Shown here: piece after piece, positions 15,836 through 17,647 of the stretch
Layout of the letters: each line of letters opens with the position of its first letter
Position numbering within the stretch: position 1 is the first letter of the stretch
NCBI GenBank assembly: GCA_002343845.1
Contig: DDSQ01000035.1
Location: 22,070 to 39,716 of the forward strand
DNA from: Planctomycetes bacterium UBA2386
Lineage (GTDB): Bacteria > Planctomycetota > UBA1135 > UBA2386
Direction: 5' to 3'
DNA: 17,647 bases
Notes under the pieces: model-generated
What the model was told of the DNA's origin: nothing
The model's input: only the letters and a program-made list of their open reading frames with translations
The model's database searches: none
Made by a program: the position numbers and the translations under genes

Positions 15836-16228
15836 ATGCCGACGAGGAACTGCCCCGACTGCAAGCGCGAGATGCGCGAACTGCGCCACCAGGACGTCGT
15901 GGTCGACGCGTGCGACTGCGGCGGCATGTGGTTCGACCGGGGCGAGCTCGCGGCCTGGCGCGCGGCCCACGCGACGGTGCAGACCGTGGTCGCGAAGCCG
16001 CGGACGGGGCCGGCGTGCCGTTGCCCGCACTGCGCGGGGCCGTCCCTGGGTCCGGTGTGGCTCGACAGGGTCTCCGCTGCGAGCTGCTCTTCGTGCCAGG
16101 GCTACTGGCTGCCGGGGACCAGCGTCGCGATGGTCGGTCGCGGCGGACGAGGCGCGACGGACTCGGGAGCCTGGCTCACGGCGTTGATCGAATTCGTGGG
16201 CAACGTGGTCACCGGCGCGATGCTCTGA
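15836..16228 (+). CDS. zf-TFIIB-type protein with two zinc ribbons
   Basis: The 130-residue protein opens with a TFIIB-type zinc ribbon: NCPDCKREM (C6, C9), then VVVDACDCGGMWFDRGEL with C26 and C28. The second knuckle is C-x-C, one residue shorter than the common C-x2-C. A second, diverged ribbon follows: CPHC (C63, C66) and SCSSCQGYWLPG (C84, C87). The C-terminal ~20 residues (WLTALIEFVGNVVTGAML) are hydrophobic and could touch a membrane. Proteins with this ribbon are widespread in bacteria and mostly uncharacterised; nucleic-acid or protein binding is possible, and a role as a transcription factor should not be assumed from the name. ATG codons also exist at 15824 and 15827, adding only three or four residues; 15836 is chosen because the ribbon begins right after it. 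It is divergent from the PSD1 operon across 68 bases. Confidence 0.8.
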   Translation: MPTRNCPDCKREMRELRHQDVVVDACDCGGMWFDRGELAAWRAAHATVQTVVAKPRTGPACRCPHCAGPSLGPVWLDRVSAASCSSCQGYWLPGTSVAMVGRGGRGATDSGAWLTALIEFVGNVVTGAML

Positions 16229-16233
16229 GCAAC

Positions 16234-16248
16234 CGGGCGAGGGGCCCG
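16234..16248. terminator. Short hairpin between convergent genes
   Basis: CGGGC (16234-16238) and GCCCG (16244-16248) flank a five-base loop in the 33-base gap between the zf-TFIIB and ABC-F stops. It could end transcription from both sides, but there is no T run and such short GC repeats arise easily by chance here. Confidence 0.22.
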
Positions 16249-16261
16249 CGCGTGGGGAGCG

Positions 16262-17647
16262 CTACTGCAGCTCCTGCAAGCGCAGCGCGTCGTGTTCCCA
16301 GGCGGCGGTGAGTTCGGCGATGCGGGCGGCGAGGGCCTCGAACTCGCGCTGCAAGCCGGCGGCGCGTGGGCCGTCGCGCCAGACTGCGGGGTCCGCGAGT
16401 TGCTCGCCGAGAGCCTGCTTCTGCGCCTCGGCCGCCTCGATCTGCTGCTCGAGTCGCTGCGCACTCTGCTGCAGCTTCTTGACCTGCTTCTGCACGTCGT
16501 TCTTCGCCGGCGGTTGCTTGGCGGTCGGCGGCGGCTCACGCCGAGACGCCTTGCTGTCGCCGCCGCTCGCCGCGGTCAACGCCGCGCGGGCCGAGGCCGC
16601 CTTCGTCTTGTGCAGATAGAAGTCGTAGTCGCCGAGGTACGGCGTCAGCACACCGCGGTCGACGTGCACGACCTTGTTGGCGAGGGCTTTGATGAACCAG
16701 ACGTCGTGGCTGATGAAGACCAGCGTGCCTTCGAACTGCTTCAAGGCCTGCACCAGCGCGTCGATGCTGCCCATGTCGAGGTGGGTCGTCGGCTCGTCCA
16801 TAAGCAGCAGGTTCGGCGGGTTCAGCAGCAGCTTCACCAGCGCCAGGCGGCTCTTCTCGCCGCCGCTCAGCACGCCGACCTTCTTGAACACCGCGTCGCC
16901 GGAGAAGAGGAACGAGCCGAGCAGCGTGCGCACGAACTGCTCGGTGACCTTGCTCTCGGTGTCGAGCGCCTCGGCGAGCACGGTGCGCTCGGCTTGCAGC
17001 ATCTCGACGCGGTACTGCGAGTAGTAGCCGGCCGTCACGTTGTGGCCGAGGCTGCGTGCGCCGCGCTGCGGCGTGAGCTTGTCGGCCAGCAGTTTCAGCA
17101 GCGTCGACTTGCCAGCGCCATTGGGGCCGACCAGCACGATGCGTTCGCCGCGCTCGACCTCGAAGTCGACGCCGCGGTAGACCGGCTTGTCGCCGTAGGC
17201 GAAGTGCACGCCCTCGAGCCAGACGACGCGTTGCCCGCTGCGGATCGGCTGGGGGAAGCGGAAGCCGACCTTCTTGTCGTCGGCGACCGGGGCCTCGATG
17301 CGATCGATGCGCTCGATCTGCTTGAGCTTGCTCTGCGCCTGCGTCGCCTTGCTGGCCTTGGCCTTGAAGCGGTCGACGAACGCCTGCAGGTGCGCGATCT
17401 CCTTCTGCTGCGTCTTGAACGCCGCGAGTTGCTGGGCGTCTGCGGCCTCGCGCTGCGCGACGTAGCGGTCGTAGTTGCCGGTGAAACGCACCAGCTTGCG
17501 TTGGCGGATCTCGACGATCGCGGTGACCAGTTCGTTCAGGAACTCGCGGTCGTGCGAGATCACCAGGATCGCGCCGGGGTAACCCTGCAGGTACTGCTGG
17601 AACCACAGCAGCGTCTCGAGGTCGAGGTGGTTGGTCGGTTCGTCGAG
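16262..17647 (-). CDS. ABC-F family ATPase, 5' part beyond the window
   Basis: The frame is open to the last base; 461 residues are visible and the start lies off the window. The visible part opens exactly at the Walker B motif of the first ATPase domain (LDEPTNHLD), followed by its switch histidine in ISHD (about visible residue 32) and the interdomain linker helices (about 60-110). The second ATPase domain has Walker A GPNGAGKST (about 174-182), signature LSGGEKSRL (about 260-268), Walker B LLLMDEPTTHLD (about 280-291) and H-loop ISHD (about 312-315). A lysine/proline-rich link and a C-terminal coiled coil (about 375-455) end the protein, as in Uup-like members. With two ATPase domains and no membrane segments, it belongs to the ABC-F group, which acts on ribosomes; whether it gives antibiotic resistance or is a housekeeping factor cannot be judged from this part. 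Confidence 0.92.
   Translation of the reverse strand, partial: LDEPTNHLDLETLLWFQQYLQGYPGAILVISHDREFLNELVTAIVEIRQRKLVRFTGNYDRYVAQREAADAQQLAAFKTQQKEIAHLQAFVDRFKAKASKATQAQSKLKQIERIDRIEAPVADDKKVGFRFPQPIRSGQRVVWLEGVHFAYGDKPVYRGVDFEVERGERIVLVGPNGAGKSTLLKLLADKLTPQRGARSLGHNVTAGYYSQYRVEMLQAERTVLAEALDTESKVTEQFVRTLLGSFLFSGDAVFKKVGVLSGGEKSRLALVKLLLNPPNLLLMDEPTTHLDMGSIDALVQALKQFEGTLVFISHDVWFIKALANKVVHVDRGVLTPYLGDYDFYLHKTKAASARAALTAASGGDSKASRREPPPTAKQPPAKNDVQKQVKKLQQSAQRLEQQIEAAEAQKQALGEQLADPAVWRDGPRAAGLQREFEALAARIAELTAAWEHDALRLQELQ

Noticed and set aside
12163..15927. Minus-strand open frame of 1254 codons overlapping the PSD1 gene
   Set aside because: It is a second frame of the same strand, very Arg-rich and without motifs; the overlapping PSD1 frame shows clear family blocks.

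Overview
The window looks like chromosomal DNA of a high-GC planctomycete. The strongest evidence is a PSCyt1-DUF1549-DUF1553 (PSD1-type) protein directly followed by a Tat-exported DUF1501 protein, a gene pair typical of Planctomycetota and related phyla. GC-rich codon use throughout, GTG starts and alanine/proline-rich exported proteins agree with this. I saw no rRNA, tRNA, CRISPR array, insertion sequence or integrase.

Layout. Positions 1-1500 hold the 3' part of a prenyltransferase/squalene-oxidase-repeat (alpha/alpha toroid) protein, followed by a small membrane-anchored SRPBCC-fold protein (1534-2088) and a terminator-like hairpin with seven T residues. Next is a two-gene cassette, TcmP (2244-3095) and a DUF5131/Gp37-Gp68 three-Cys-motif protein (3098-3847). 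Much of it is less GC-rich than its surroundings, and it is the best candidate for an acquired and poorly understood system. A small lipoprotein (3905-4417, minus) is divergent from an exported DUF255/thioredoxin-domain protein (4493-6643), which overlaps a HIT-family protein by four bases (6640-7062). A 112-residue protein of unknown function (7031-7369, minus) converges on the HIT gene and is divergent from a GNAT acetyltransferase (7433-8230).

The second half is dominated by one tightly packed minus-strand operon read from about 15767 down to 8237: PSD1-type cytochrome protein, DUF1501 protein, DUF2231 membrane protein fused to a c-type cytochrome domain, and a TPR-like lipoprotein. The spacers are 1, 4 and 2 bases. 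All four products appear to be exported or membrane-bound, and three heme-binding CXXCH motifs occur in two of them, so the unit probably encodes a cell-envelope redox or degradative complex. Beyond it lie a divergent two-ribbon zf-TFIIB protein (15836-16228) and, convergent with that, the 3' two thirds of an ABC-F ATPase running off the right edge (16262-17647).

No stretch longer than 300 bases lacks a gene. The largest gap, 2089-2243, holds the terminator-like element and the ribosome-binding site of tcmP.
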